From positions 1 to 13,244 of the forward strand of contig JASHXK010000267.1 of NCBI GenBank assembly GCA_030043575.1: a stretch of 13,244 nt of DNA, written 5' to 3'. A program made the position numbers and the translations under genes. This document shows positions 1 through 6,473 of the stretch, piece by piece. The notes below the pieces were generated by a model. That model was not told the origin of the DNA and ran no database searches. It saw nothing but the letters and a program-made list of their open reading frames with translations. Position 1 is the stretch's first letter. Each line of letters opens with the position of its first letter. The DNA is from Terriglobales bacterium (lineage in GTDB: Bacteria > Acidobacteriota > Terriglobia > Terriglobales > Acidobacteriaceae).

Positions 1-359
1 GACGATCGGAAGCCGCGTCCGCCTACCGCAGGGCGATCTCCCTGGCGCAAGCCAAGCTCGACGTAAACCCGCGAGACGCCAGCACTTGGGCGGGCGTCGC
101 GACCTACTACGCGATGCTTGGTGACCGTGCCGAGGCGCTCAAGAAGTTGCAGCAGGCGCTGAGGCTCGCTCCGAAGGATCCCGATGTGGCCTTCCGCGCG
201 GCCATCGTCTATATGCACGCCGGCGATACTGAACGCTGCCTGACATGGCTCAAGAGAGCCGTGGATGAAGGATTCTCCCGCCCGAGCATTCGCGACCTGC
301 CCGACTTCGACCCCCTGCAAAACAACACCAAGTTCCGGGCACTAGTGGCTGGTAGCTAA
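1..359 (+). CDS. TPR-repeat protein, C-terminal end (partial)
   Basis: The reading frame is open from base 3 to the TAA at 357-359, so only about 118 C-terminal residues of a longer protein are present. They form helical tetratricopeptide repeats: a motif ending in LDVNPRD, a full repeat around YYAMLGDRAEALKKLQQALRLAPKDP, and another around AAIVYMHAGDTERCLTWLKRAVDEGF. The end (DLPDFDPLQNNTKFRALV) matches the tail common in large bacterial proteins where a kinase, cyclase or winged-helix domain precedes a TPR array; that tail is recalled family knowledge. TPRs are protein-protein interaction scaffolds. The N-terminal effector domain is outside the window, so the function cannot be assigned. 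It converges on the minus-strand gene ending at 371, only 11 bp away, with just a weak 5-bp hairpin (358-371) between them. Confidence 0.85.
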   Translation, partial: RSEAASAYRRAISLAQAKLDVNPRDASTWAGVATYYAMLGDRAEALKKLQQALRLAPKDPDVAFRAAIVYMHAGDTERCLTWLKRAVDEGFSRPSIRDLPDFDPLQNNTKFRALVAGS

Positions 360-370
360 TCTGGTTAGAT

Positions 371-754
371 TTACGGGTGAATGATCACAATGGGATCGTT
401 CGAGCACCCGGAATTGCCCGCAACGGTGTATTTGTACGAGCCGCTCGCGGCAGCCGCAACCGGACCTGAACTCTTGGTCGTGTTCTGGGGTATCGAATAG
501 GGCGTTCCAGCGGTTATGTTCGTGAACGGGGAGCCGGAGCTTGCCGGGAAGAGGATGGTGTTCGTCTCCGTGTTTGCGGTCCAGCTAACCTGGTCCTTCC
601 TGCCAATCGTGACTGAAGGGGCAGACACCTGGCAGCCCCCGTTAATGTTCACAGTCTTGGTCACACCGTTGAACGGCGTCCTGTTACAGGAAGATCCAGT
701 CGTGATCACGAGAATGCAGAGAAGGCCCAAGCCAACGATCAGTTTCTTGCTCAT
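371..754 (-). CDS. Small secreted protein, probable cupredoxin-like beta-sandwich
   Basis: A 127-residue protein if it starts at the ATG at 752-754. The frame also allows an ATG at 823, but the start at 754 gives a textbook export signal: MSKK, then a hydrophobic core at about residues 5-18. Cys23 follows TTGSS, so a lipoprotein is possible, but the lipobox lacks the usual Leu at -3 and this is uncertain. The mature part is rich in Ser, Thr, Gly and Asn, with alternating beta-type segments (VSAPSVTIGRKDQVSWTA near 43-60, then SYKYTVAGNSGC near 106-117). This pattern resembles cupredoxin-fold proteins (VxxGDxVxW ... YxYTV). The copper ligands are not evident: the only His is His126, and Cys41 and Cys117 could instead form a disulfide. 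No clear Shine-Dalgarno sequence is seen. I do not recognise a specific family; binding of small ligands or a structural envelope role are both possible. Confidence 0.62.
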   Translation of the reverse strand: MSKKLIVGLGLLCILVITTGSSCNRTPFNGVTKTVNINGGCQVSAPSVTIGRKDQVSWTANTETNTILFPASSGSPFTNITAGTPYSIPQNTTKSSGPVAAAASGSYKYTVAGNSGCSNDPIVIIHP

Positions 755-850
755 ATAACGCTCGGAAGGTAGGCCCTGTGTGAGTTGCAATAGGAACAGT
801 ACCACGACGTGCAGCCATGTCAATACTATTCTGGGGCCGGGGCGGGTGGT

Positions 851-877
851 CCAGGTCTCGCGGGGTTCGAGACCTGG
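851..877. other. Perfect 10-bp stem-loop between rsmD and the small secreted protein
   Basis: CCAGGTCTCG (851-860) and CGAGACCTGG (868-877) are exact reverse complements around a 7-nt loop. The hairpin lies downstream of rsmD and upstream of the secreted-protein gene, both on the minus strand. A terminator for rsmD is the natural reading, but neither side has a T-run, so it may instead be an mRNA-stabilising hairpin or a dispersed palindrome. Confidence 0.5.
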
Positions 878-975
878 GGATTTGCTGATCGGTCACTTCG
901 AGAGTGTGCTCTCATTCGCGTTTCCTGGGTGAATGGGATTTGTCGATTTTGACAACCGGCAACTGACAACGATTT

Positions 976-1536
976 TCATCCCAGCTTGTAAAAGCTCAGC
1001 GCGGCGTCGCCCTGATCCAGCCGGCGGTACTTCAGCAGCGCCCCGAAGCGCTCGTCGGGATCGAACTTCTTCTCGTGCTCGGCGATGACGATGGTCGATG
1101 GCTGCAGCAGGCGCGATTGCGACAGGTACCCGAGCGTGCGCTCGTACTCGCCGCGCATGCGATACGGCGGATCCAGAAAGCAGACGTCGCAGACCACGCC
1201 AGTCGACTCCAGCAACTGCAGCGCCTTGGTTATGTCGCGCTCGTGTACTTCGAAGCCCTGCGTGATTTCCAGCGACGTGAGATTGTCGCGCAACAGCCGC
1301 GCATGTTTCTTCGCCGATTCCACGAAGTAGACCTCGCGCGCGCCGCGGCTGAGCGCCTCGATCCCGACTGCGCCGGTCCCCGCGTAGAGATCGAGCCAGA
1401 CGCTGTCGGCGAGGCTGCGCGCCGCAGCCAGCACATCGAACAGCGTTTCGCGCAGGCGATCGCTGGTGGGCCGGATGTCCAACCCAGGCAGAGAGCGTAG
1501 CGGACGGCTGCGATATTGGCCGGCGATGATGCGCAT
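976..1536 (-). CDS. rsmD: 16S rRNA (guanine966-N2)-methyltransferase RsmD
   Basis: A 186-residue SAM-dependent methyltransferase that, by family, methylates G966 of 16S rRNA during 30S assembly in the cytoplasm. The N-terminus MRIIAGQYRSRPLRSLPG and the next block, RPTSDRLRETLFDVL, are characteristic of RsmD. The SAM-binding motif I is DLYAGTGAVGIEALSRGA (about residues 49-66) and the catalytic motif IV is FLDPPY (about 120-125). The chosen start at 1536 matches the conserved family N-terminus and gives the usual length of about 180-200 residues. An in-frame ATG at 1632 would add 32 non-conserved residues. No good ribosome binding site is visible before either start. The gene is divergent from the site-2 protease gene, so the 174 bp between them must hold promoters for both. 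Motifs seen directly; specificity from family knowledge. Confidence 0.95.
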   Translation of the reverse strand: MRIIAGQYRSRPLRSLPGLDIRPTSDRLRETLFDVLAAARSLADSVWLDLYAGTGAVGIEALSRGAREVYFVESAKKHARLLRDNLTSLEITQGFEVHERDITKALQLLESTGVVCDVCFLDPPYRMRGEYERTLGYLSQSRLLQPSTIVIAEHEKKFDPDERFGALLKYRRLDQGDAALSFYKLG

Positions 1537-1649
1537 GGTGGTCGAGCGGGCCCTCACGCCCGCGTCTATCGTCTCGCTGCGGTCTTGGTTGCGGTGGGTG
1601 AGATCGTTCGATCTCGCCCGCACAAGTCCCAAGTGAGCGGCTTGCGAAC

Positions 1650-1667
1650 GCCAGCCTGAAAGCTGGC
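1650..1667 (-). repeat. Solo REP-like hairpin (7-bp stem, TTCA loop)
   Basis: Read on the minus strand this is GCCAGCT-TTCA-GGCTGGC, a 7-bp stem (one T-G pair next to the loop) with a TTCA loop, preceded by GGTAGA. The same design (GGGTGGA, then a 7-bp stem starting GC, then TTCA) occurs at four outer ends of the two composite elements at 7441-7585 and 10058-10194. It lies in the divergent promoter space between rsmD and the protease gene. Confidence 0.6.
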
Positions 1668-1710
1668 TCTACCAATGTATAGAATGTAGCTGGAGGATTT
1701 CTCGTCACGC

Positions 1711-2814
1711 ATGAGAAGTTGGTCGATTCCGGCAGGACGCTTGTTTGGCGTGGACATCCGCATCCACCTGACCTTCCTGTTCCTGCTGGCGTTCGTGTGG
1801 TTCACGCAGTCGGTCACCATGGGCGCCAGTGGCGCAGCGCGCGGCTTGGCGCTGGTCGGCATCATCTTCGGCTGCGTCGTGTTGCATGAGCTGGGACACG
1901 CGCTGGTGGCACGCGGCAGCGGCGTCACGGTGCGGTCCATCATTCTGCTGCCCATTGGCGGCGTCACGCTGATGGACGACACCGCGCAGCGCAGCAATCC
2001 CGCGCGCGAGATCCGCATATCCGTGGCCGGACCGCTGGTCAACCTGATTATTGCGGCGGCGTCCGGCGCCTTGATCTTGGCGTTCTTCCCGCAAGTGAAG
2101 CTGTGGTCGCACCCCTTTGTTTACGCCGGCAATCTGCCCCGTGCGTTGTTCTGGGGCAACGTCTTTCTCGGCGGCTTCAATCTGCTGCCGGCTTATCCCA
2201 TGGATGGCGGCCGCATCCTGCGCGCGTTCTTCGCCGAGCGCATGGAGTACGTGCGCGCCACGCGGCTGGCCGTTACCATCGGGCAGGGCTTCGCCATGAT
2301 CATGATCTTCGTCGGCGTCTGGAATCCCTGGTTCATGCTTATTGGCTTTTTCTTGTTCGTTGGCGCGCAGCTCGAGGATCGCTCGGTTGTCTTCCAGTCG
2401 GTGCTGGAGAGCGTGCGCATGGAAGACGTGATGCTGACCGGCTTCTCCACGCTTTCGCCCGCCGACACTCTGGAAGACGCGCTGCAAAAAGCTGTACACA
2501 CTTTGCAGGACGACTTCCCCGTCGTACGCGGCAGCGACATGGTGGGCGTAATCAGCAAGCAGCGCATTGTGGAAGCGCTGCGCCGCAGCGGCAACGGCTA
2601 TGTGCAGGCCGCGATGATACGGGCCTTTGAGATCGCGCAGCGCTCGGACTCGCTGGCGTCGGCGTTCCGCAAGCTTGGCGGGCGCGGGCTCAGCATGATT
2701 CCGGTGGTCGATCACGAACGATTGGTGGGCATTGTCACCATGCAAAACCTGATGCACAGCATGGCGCTGCTGGCGGAGACGCGACGGCTGCGAAGGCAGC
2801 AGGAAAGCGGGTAA
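1711..2814 (+). CDS. Site-2-type zinc membrane protease (M50) with two CBS domains
   Basis: A 367-residue polytopic membrane protein. Hydrophobic segments lie at about 17-36, 45-66, 103-126, 145-160 and 186-220. The zinc motif HELGH is at residues 59-63 inside a membrane segment, and the second-site motif LLPAYPMDGGR at 158-168 supplies the Asp ligand (D165), as in S2P/SpoIVFB-like M50 peptidases. A cytoplasmic tail has two CBS modules (about 237-295 and 300-352; the second ends in the typical MIPVVDHERLVGIVT). CBS pairs usually bind adenosyl ligands and tune activity, so this is probably a nucleotide-sensing intramembrane protease that cleaves a membrane-bound regulator. Substrate unknown: no anti-sigma factor or sigma gene is adjacent. 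GGAGG at 1692-1696 precedes the ATG by 14 nt, which is rather long. A terminator hairpin follows at 2852-2892. Confidence 0.93.
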   Translation: MRSWSIPAGRLFGVDIRIHLTFLFLLAFVWFTQSVTMGASGAARGLALVGIIFGCVVLHELGHALVARGSGVTVRSIILLPIGGVTLMDDTAQRSNPAREIRISVAGPLVNLIIAAASGALILAFFPQVKLWSHPFVYAGNLPRALFWGNVFLGGFNLLPAYPMDGGRILRAFFAERMEYVRATRLAVTIGQGFAMIMIFVGVWNPWFMLIGFFLFVGAQLEDRSVVFQSVLESVRMEDVMLTGFSTLSPADTLEDALQKAVHTLQDDFPVVRGSDMVGVISKQRIVEALRRSGNGYVQAAMIRAFEIAQRSDSLASAFRKLGGRGLSMIPVVDHERLVGIVTMQNLMHSMALLAETRRLRRQQESG

Positions 2815-2820
2815 GAAGAA

Positions 2821-2835
2821 AGTTTCGAGTTTCAA
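2821..2835 (-). repeat. 15-bp repeat copy 1 (inverted relative to the other two)
   Basis: AGTTTCGAGTTTCAA is the exact reverse complement of the 15-mer at 2920-2934 and 3858-3872. Copies 1 and 2 form a perfect 15-bp inverted repeat enclosing the protease terminator. The unit is itself a tandem of GTTTC-type half-units, and a degenerate continuation (AGTTTCAAATTC) follows. Confidence 0.75.
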
Positions 2836-2851
2836 GTTTCAAATTCATCGC

Positions 2852-2892
2852 TGCCCCGTTCAGCCTTCGTTTGGCTAGAGCCGGGGCATTTT
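2852..2892 (+). terminator. Rho-independent terminator of the site-2 protease gene
   Basis: TGCCCCG (2852-2858) pairs with CGGGGCA (2882-2888) over 7 bp. A nested AGCC/GGCT pair lies in the loop at 2862-2865 and 2873-2876, and the stem is followed at once by TTTT (2889-2892). It begins 37 bp after the protease stop codon. On the minus strand there is no T-run, so it is a weaker candidate for ending the opposing ytfE-type transcript. Confidence 0.75.
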
Positions 2893-2919
2893 CCACGAGA
2901 AGCTGGAACTCGAGCGGTT

Positions 2920-2935
2920 TTGAAACTCGAAACTG
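2920..2935 (+). repeat. 16-bp direct repeat, copy 2 (left flank of the ytfE-type gene)
   Basis: TTGAAACTCGAAACTG ends 4 bp before the stop codon of the ytfE-type gene and is identical over 16 bp to 3858-3873. It is also the inverted partner of 2821-2835. Confidence 0.8.
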
Positions 2936-2939
2936 TCTT

Positions 2940-3656
2940 TCAGCCTTGCATCGCCACCGCCCGCGGGAACAGGATGTTGTTCTCCAGATGGATGTGCTGA
3001 TGGAGATCGGCTTCGAAGGCCGCGAGCGCCTTACAGAGTTCGGCGTAGCTCGCGCAGGTGTCAGCGGGAACCGCGTAATCCTTGGTGATCGCGCGCAGCT
3101 GCTTCAGCGTCTCGCCGGCGCCGTCGTGCTCCTGCATCATCATGCGCACCGGGTTGACCACGCTGCCGAACATTGCCGGAGGCGCAGGCTCGCCGGCAAG
3201 AATCGCTTCCTCCAGTCGAATGACATAGGGAAACAGAATCTGTTCTTCCTTCATCAGGTGGACGCTGAGCTCGTTGGCCAGCGCGCTGAACAGGTTCTGC
3301 ACCTGCAATAGCTCAGGATGATTCTTGCCATGCGCAGCCAGGACTTTGGCGGCCAGGTGGTCGATCCTGGGACATTCCTGCCGTACGAAAACATGGTGGG
3401 TGCTGTTGATATGCGCGACCAGGTCAGCCAGGGGTTGTTTTTTCCAGTCACGCTCGGGCTTGGACTGCGCGGCTGCGAGGCCCTCCTGCAGACGGGATAG
3501 CGCCTGCTCGACTGTGATCTTGGCTTCGGCGCAAGCTTCGCCCAGGGTGCGGCTGCCGCCGCAACAGTAATCGATACCCAGCTTCTCGAATTCGCGAGTT
3601 GCACCAGGCACAGCGGTGGCGAGTTCGCCAACGGTTTGCGTAGCTTCAATCGACAT
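2940..3656 (-). CDS. ytfE: Iron-sulfur cluster repair di-iron protein (RIC; YtfE/ScdA family)
   Basis: A 238-residue cytoplasmic protein. The N-terminal ScdA_N/DUF542 domain (about 5-60) carries the signature FEKLGIDYCCGGSRTLGEAC, with Cys31 and Cys32. A hemerythrin-like four-helix domain (about 78-235) supplies candidate di-iron ligands: His87/88, His133 with Glu137 (SVHLMKEEQILFPY), His177 (QEHDGAG), and His219/221/223 with Glu225 (HQHIHLENNILFPR). Family members repair Fe-S clusters damaged by nitric oxide or oxidants and are usually induced by nitrosative stress. The ATG at 3656 is chosen because GAGGAG lies 7 nt upstream; the in-frame ATG at 3710 lacks this and adds a non-family N-terminus. 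No other nitrogen-oxide gene is nearby. The gene sits between 16-bp direct repeats (2920-2935 and 3858-3873). A predicted promoter with an internal palindrome lies at 3734-3761. Confidence 0.93.
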   Translation of the reverse strand: MSIEATQTVGELATAVPGATREFEKLGIDYCCGGSRTLGEACAEAKITVEQALSRLQEGLAAAQSKPERDWKKQPLADLVAHINSTHHVFVRQECPRIDHLAAKVLAAHGKNHPELLQVQNLFSALANELSVHLMKEEQILFPYVIRLEEAILAGEPAPPAMFGSVVNPVRMMMQEHDGAGETLKQLRAITKDYAVPADTCASYAELCKALAAFEADLHQHIHLENNILFPRAVAMQG

Positions 3657-3733
3657 GCTCAATCTCCTCGGGCGGGTATCCGGGGATCGGAATCGCCGCC
3701 ACAGCTGCAATGTAGAGGAGGAGCGAGGCGCGG

Positions 3734-3761
3734 ACTATGACTTCTGTCACGGCAGAAGCAA
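3734..3761 (-). promoter_or_regulatory. Predicted promoter of ytfE-type gene with palindromic operator in the spacer
   Basis: On the minus strand a -35-like TTGCTT (3761-3756) and a -10-like CATAGT (3739-3734) are separated by 16 bp; each matches four of six consensus bases. The dyad CTTCTG-N6-CAGAAG (3741-3746 and 3753-3758) sits almost entirely in the spacer, a usual place for a repressor site. It does not match the NsrR or FNR consensus I know, so the regulator is unknown. Prediction from sequence only. Confidence 0.35.
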
Positions 3762-3795
3762 TTAGCGATTAGCCGAAGGGCGTCATTTGTTTTAG

Positions 3796-3815
3796 CCGTG
3801 GGCGTAAGCCAGCGG
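3796..3815. other. Stem-loop with GTAA tetraloop upstream of the ytfE-type gene
   Basis: CCGTGGGC (3796-3803) and GCCAGCGG (3808-3815) pair at seven of eight positions, including one T-G wobble, around a GTAA (GNRA-type) loop. A second small hairpin, GCGCC-N7-GGCGC, lies at 3824-3840. Together they fill the space between the efflux protein stop and the ytfE promoter on the minus strand. No T-run follows either, so terminator function is doubtful; a dispersed intergenic repeat is an alternative. Confidence 0.35.
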
Positions 3816-3857
3816 TATCCCTCGCGCCAACAACCGGCGCTCGTGACGACCTCATAC

Positions 3858-3873
3858 TTGAAACTCGAAACTG
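3858..3873 (+). repeat. 16-bp direct repeat, copy 3 (right flank of the ytfE-type gene)
   Basis: TTGAAACTCGAAACTG, identical to 2920-2935. It lies 15 bp beyond the stop codon of the large efflux gene, so the two copies bracket the ytfE-type gene and its whole upstream region. Confidence 0.8.
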
Positions 3874-3887
3874 CCTCTAGAACTGCC

Positions 3888-6224
3888 CTACTGCGGCAGC
3901 ACCTCCATTTGCGCCTGCGGAGGCGCAGGTTGCGGCTGCGGTTGTCCTTGCGGCTGCTGGCCAGGCTGCGGCGCCATTTGCGGAATATCCGGACCTCCTG
4001 GGCCGAGCGGCACAATGTGGGGCGTCGTGAGTTGATTGGGCGCATTCGCCGGCACCAGGCCCGGCACATTCGGCGGATGGGTGATCTTACCCGACTCGGC
4101 GTCGGTCATGTCGATCCCGAGCTTGGCCAGCGTCGCAGCCGTGGAAAGATCCAGCTGCACTTTGGACTTCTCGTAATTTGTCGCGGCGGCCAGCACGTTG
4201 GACTCGGCCTGGGTCAGGTTACTCGATGCCTGCAAGACCAGCGTGTTGGTCGAAGCTCCCATGCGCAGTTTCTTCTCTTCAGCGTCGAGCGCTTCGGCCG
4301 CGTAGTCGCGCGCGGAAATTGCCGCCTGCAGCGCTACCCAATTCTGGGTCAGCGCAAACTGCGCCTGGCGAACCTGCAATTGGATGGTGTTTTCGGTTTG
4401 CAACAGCGCCAGTTGCGACTGGCGATATTCCAGATCGTTGCGCACCTGGTCGGCCTGCACCTGACGGTTGCGTAGCGGGATGGTGAGATTCACGCCCACG
4501 CCCTTATCCGGCGCGCTGCTGTTGAACAGGTTGTTGAAAGCGCCGGCGTAGCTCGTCGGGAATCCCGGCGGCATGCAACGGCTGGGATCGGTGCACAACG
4601 AACTCACCGGTCCAGCCAGCGCGGTGGCGCCATAGAACGCGTACAAATCGAGCGTCGGCAGCAGTTCATTGCGCAGGGATTTCTTGGTGACGATATTGTT
4701 GGTAAGGGTGAGACGCGCGGTCGCAATCTCCGGCCGGTCCTTCATGGCCTGCGCTACCAGGTCGTCTACCGTACCCACCTCGTATTCCGTGGTGGTGTTG
4801 AGGGTATCGGTGGGAATCACCGGCGCGACCGCGATCACGGGATCGGCCATATTGCGCGTGACCGCGTTCTTCATCAGCAACTGCTCCAGTCCCAGGTTCA
4901 CCTGTGCGGCAATCAGGTTCTGCTTGGCGGTGGCCACGGCGCTCTGCGACTGCACCAGGGTGAGCGGCGCCATCGTTCCCTGGGCAACCTCCTTCTCGTT
5001 GTCGGAGAGCGTCTTCTCCGCCAGATCCAGCGCCCGCTGCTGCACGGTCACGTTCTCGTAGGCGTTGACCAGGTCCCAGTAAATGTTCTCGATCTGCGAG
5101 ACCGTGGTAATGATCTGGTCACGAAAGGTAATCTCGGTGATCAGCTTGTTGTTGCGCGCGATGCGCAGATAGCGCAGGTTGGGGTCGTAACCGAACCCCT
5201 GCAGCAGATGCTGCCGCAGCTGAAAGGTAAAGCTCGGCGTCAGCGTGGGATTGAGGGTGTTGTAAATGGAGTTTTGCCAGAGACGCGTGTTGTCGAAGCC
5301 CGCGGTCAGCAGCGTTCCCGTAGGAAAGCCTTGCGTGTAATTGAAATTTGCCGTGGTGGTGTTCTGGTACAACTCATTGGTGCCGGAGATGATTGTGTTG
5401 GACTCCGGCGTCACCGAGTGTCCAATTTGAACCATGCCGGTGATGACCGGATCGTAGTTGTCGAGCGGCGGGCCTTCGCCCTGGGTCGAGGTGACCAGAC
5501 CGGCCGCGCCCGCGCCGGCGCCGCCAATGCCGATCGAGGTGCCGCCGACACCGGTGCCGGTTGCGCCCGTAGTCGAGGTTCCCGTGCCACCGGCCGCGGT
5601 GGTGCCTGTCGTGCCGCCGGGCGTTCCCTGCAGCAAGCCGGCGTTGACGCCCAGCGCTACCGCGCCTGACGAGGTGCGCAGAATATCGGTATCCGCAATC
5701 GACAGGTTGTAGCGCTGAATGCCGATGTCGAGATTGTTCTCCAGCGCCAGCGCCACCGCGTCATTCATCGACAAATACATCTTGCCATCGCGGATAATCT
5801 GGTCTACCTGCGCCGAGTTTTCCACCCGCAGCGGACCGACTCCGCGCGGCGCATAGATGATGAAGGGATTGGGCCACTGCCAGCGGCCGCGGGTGTAGTC
5901 CTGCTCGGAATAGGGATGCGCGTTGCGCTGCGGCTGCGGCGCCTGCGGCAGCGGGGTCAGCGTCGAAGCCTGTTGACTCAACTGCGCCGGTGTTGTCGCC
6001 GGTTGCGCCTGATTCTGCTGTGGAGACGAAGTGGAGTCCGATGCGCCCGCCTGCGACGCGGAGCTTGCTGAGGGAGCGCTGGGCTGCACAGGCGGCGACG
6101 TGTTTTGCTGCTGGGTTGAATCCTGTGCTCGGCTGAAGCTGGCGAGCAGGAAAATCAATAGCAGCGAATATATACGTGTTGCGAGCGAAGCAAGACGATT
6201 GGATGTCGGACTGGAAACAAACAT
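3888..6224 (-). CDS. Large TolC-like outer-membrane efflux protein
   Basis: A 778-residue exported protein. The ATG at 6224 has GAGGAG 9-10 nt upstream and opens a clear signal peptide (hydrophobic core about 19-30, then SRAQ); the in-frame ATG at 6299 has neither. A Gln/Ser/Pro-rich linker spans about 35-100. The family core begins at LSMNDAVALALENNLDIGIQRYNL (about 151-174) and continues through long helical heptad-like segments, including ENIYWDLVNAYENVTVQQRALDLAEKTL (near 379-406) and the second half (RPEIATARLTL near 497; YGATALAGP near 531; GVGVNLTIPLRNRQVQADQVR near 575). This two-fold helix-strand pattern is that of OEP/TolC channels, which join an inner-membrane pump to the outside. 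It is far longer than the usual 450-500 residues, because of the linker, a Gly/Thr-rich insert (about 198-245) and a Pro/Gln-rich tail (about 738-778). No pump or membrane-fusion gene is adjacent, so the substrate is unknown. Confidence 0.9.
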   Translation of the reverse strand: MFVSSPTSNRLASLATRIYSLLLIFLLASFSRAQDSTQQQNTSPPVQPSAPSASSASQAGASDSTSSPQQNQAQPATTPAQLSQQASTLTPLPQAPQPQRNAHPYSEQDYTRGRWQWPNPFIIYAPRGVGPLRVENSAQVDQIIRDGKMYLSMNDAVALALENNLDIGIQRYNLSIADTDILRTSSGAVALGVNAGLLQGTPGGTTGTTAAGGTGTSTTGATGTGVGGTSIGIGGAGAGAAGLVTSTQGEGPPLDNYDPVITGMVQIGHSVTPESNTIISGTNELYQNTTTANFNYTQGFPTGTLLTAGFDNTRLWQNSIYNTLNPTLTPSFTFQLRQHLLQGFGYDPNLRYLRIARNNKLITEITFRDQIITTVSQIENIYWDLVNAYENVTVQQRALDLAEKTLSDNEKEVAQGTMAPLTLVQSQSAVATAKQNLIAAQVNLGLEQLLMKNAVTRNMADPVIAVAPVIPTDTLNTTTEYEVGTVDDLVAQAMKDRPEIATARLTLTNNIVTKKSLRNELLPTLDLYAFYGATALAGPVSSLCTDPSRCMPPGFPTSYAGAFNNLFNSSAPDKGVGVNLTIPLRNRQVQADQVRNDLEYRQSQLALLQTENTIQLQVRQAQFALTQNWVALQAAISARDYAAEALDAEEKKLRMGASTNTLVLQASSNLTQAESNVLAAATNYEKSKVQLDLSTAATLAKLGIDMTDAESGKITHPPNVPGLVPANAPNQLTTPHIVPLGPGGPDIPQMAPQPGQQPQGQPQPQPAPPQAQMEVLPQ

Positions 6225-6351
6225 GCTTCGTTTCTCCTCGAAGAACGCCAAGAGTTCTACTGCCTTTGCAGCATCTTGCTGTCGCCGAAAGCGCCCCAAT
6301 GAGCGCGACTCCGCGCCAGTTAGGAAAGCTTTAGATTTGGACGTTTCGGCG

Positions 6352-6396
6352 GAGATTCGATCTCAGGTGCCGTCGCAGGGGATGGAGATTAATCTC
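6352..6396. promoter_or_regulatory. Two related operator-like dyads upstream of the efflux gene
   Basis: GAGATTCGATCTC (6352-6364; GAGAT/ATCTC arms) and the perfect palindrome GAGATTAATCTC (6385-6396) share the same half-site. Their centres are about 32-33 bp apart, close to three helical turns, so two dimers would bind the same DNA face. They lie about 128-172 bp before the efflux start codon. Efflux channels are often controlled by TetR- or MarR-type repressors binding such dyads; no regulator gene is adjacent. Confidence 0.35.
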
Positions 6397-6473
6397 AACC
6401 TCATACTCACACGTTCACCACGGAAGCACGAAAAACACGGCGTGTTCTGGGAAATTAATTTTCCGTGACCTCG

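Noticed and set aside
358..371. AATCT-GGTT-AGATT hairpin between converging genes as a bidirectional terminator
   Set aside because: Only 5 bp, mostly A-T, with no T-run; too weak to call.
841..880. Possible tRNA T-arm because of GGTTCGA
   Set aside because: The flanking bases form a simple 10-bp hairpin and no acceptor, D-arm or anticodon arm can be built around it.
893..1708. Long minus-strand frame (271 residues) overlapping rsmD
   Set aside because: The residues are almost all Arg/Ala/His-rich, typical of an off-frame reading of GC-rich coding DNA, and rsmD in the other frame has clear motifs.
1705..2835. Minus-strand frame of 376 residues opposite the site-2 protease gene
   Set aside because: Composition is dominated by His, Gln, Ala and Arg, as expected for the antisense of a GC-rich gene; the plus strand carries HELGH, MDGGR and CBS motifs.
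5490..5633. Gly/Thr-coding tract considered as a CRISPR or tandem DNA repeat
   Set aside because: The bases are low-complexity but not regular repeats with spacers; it is in frame with the efflux protein and best read as a protein insert.
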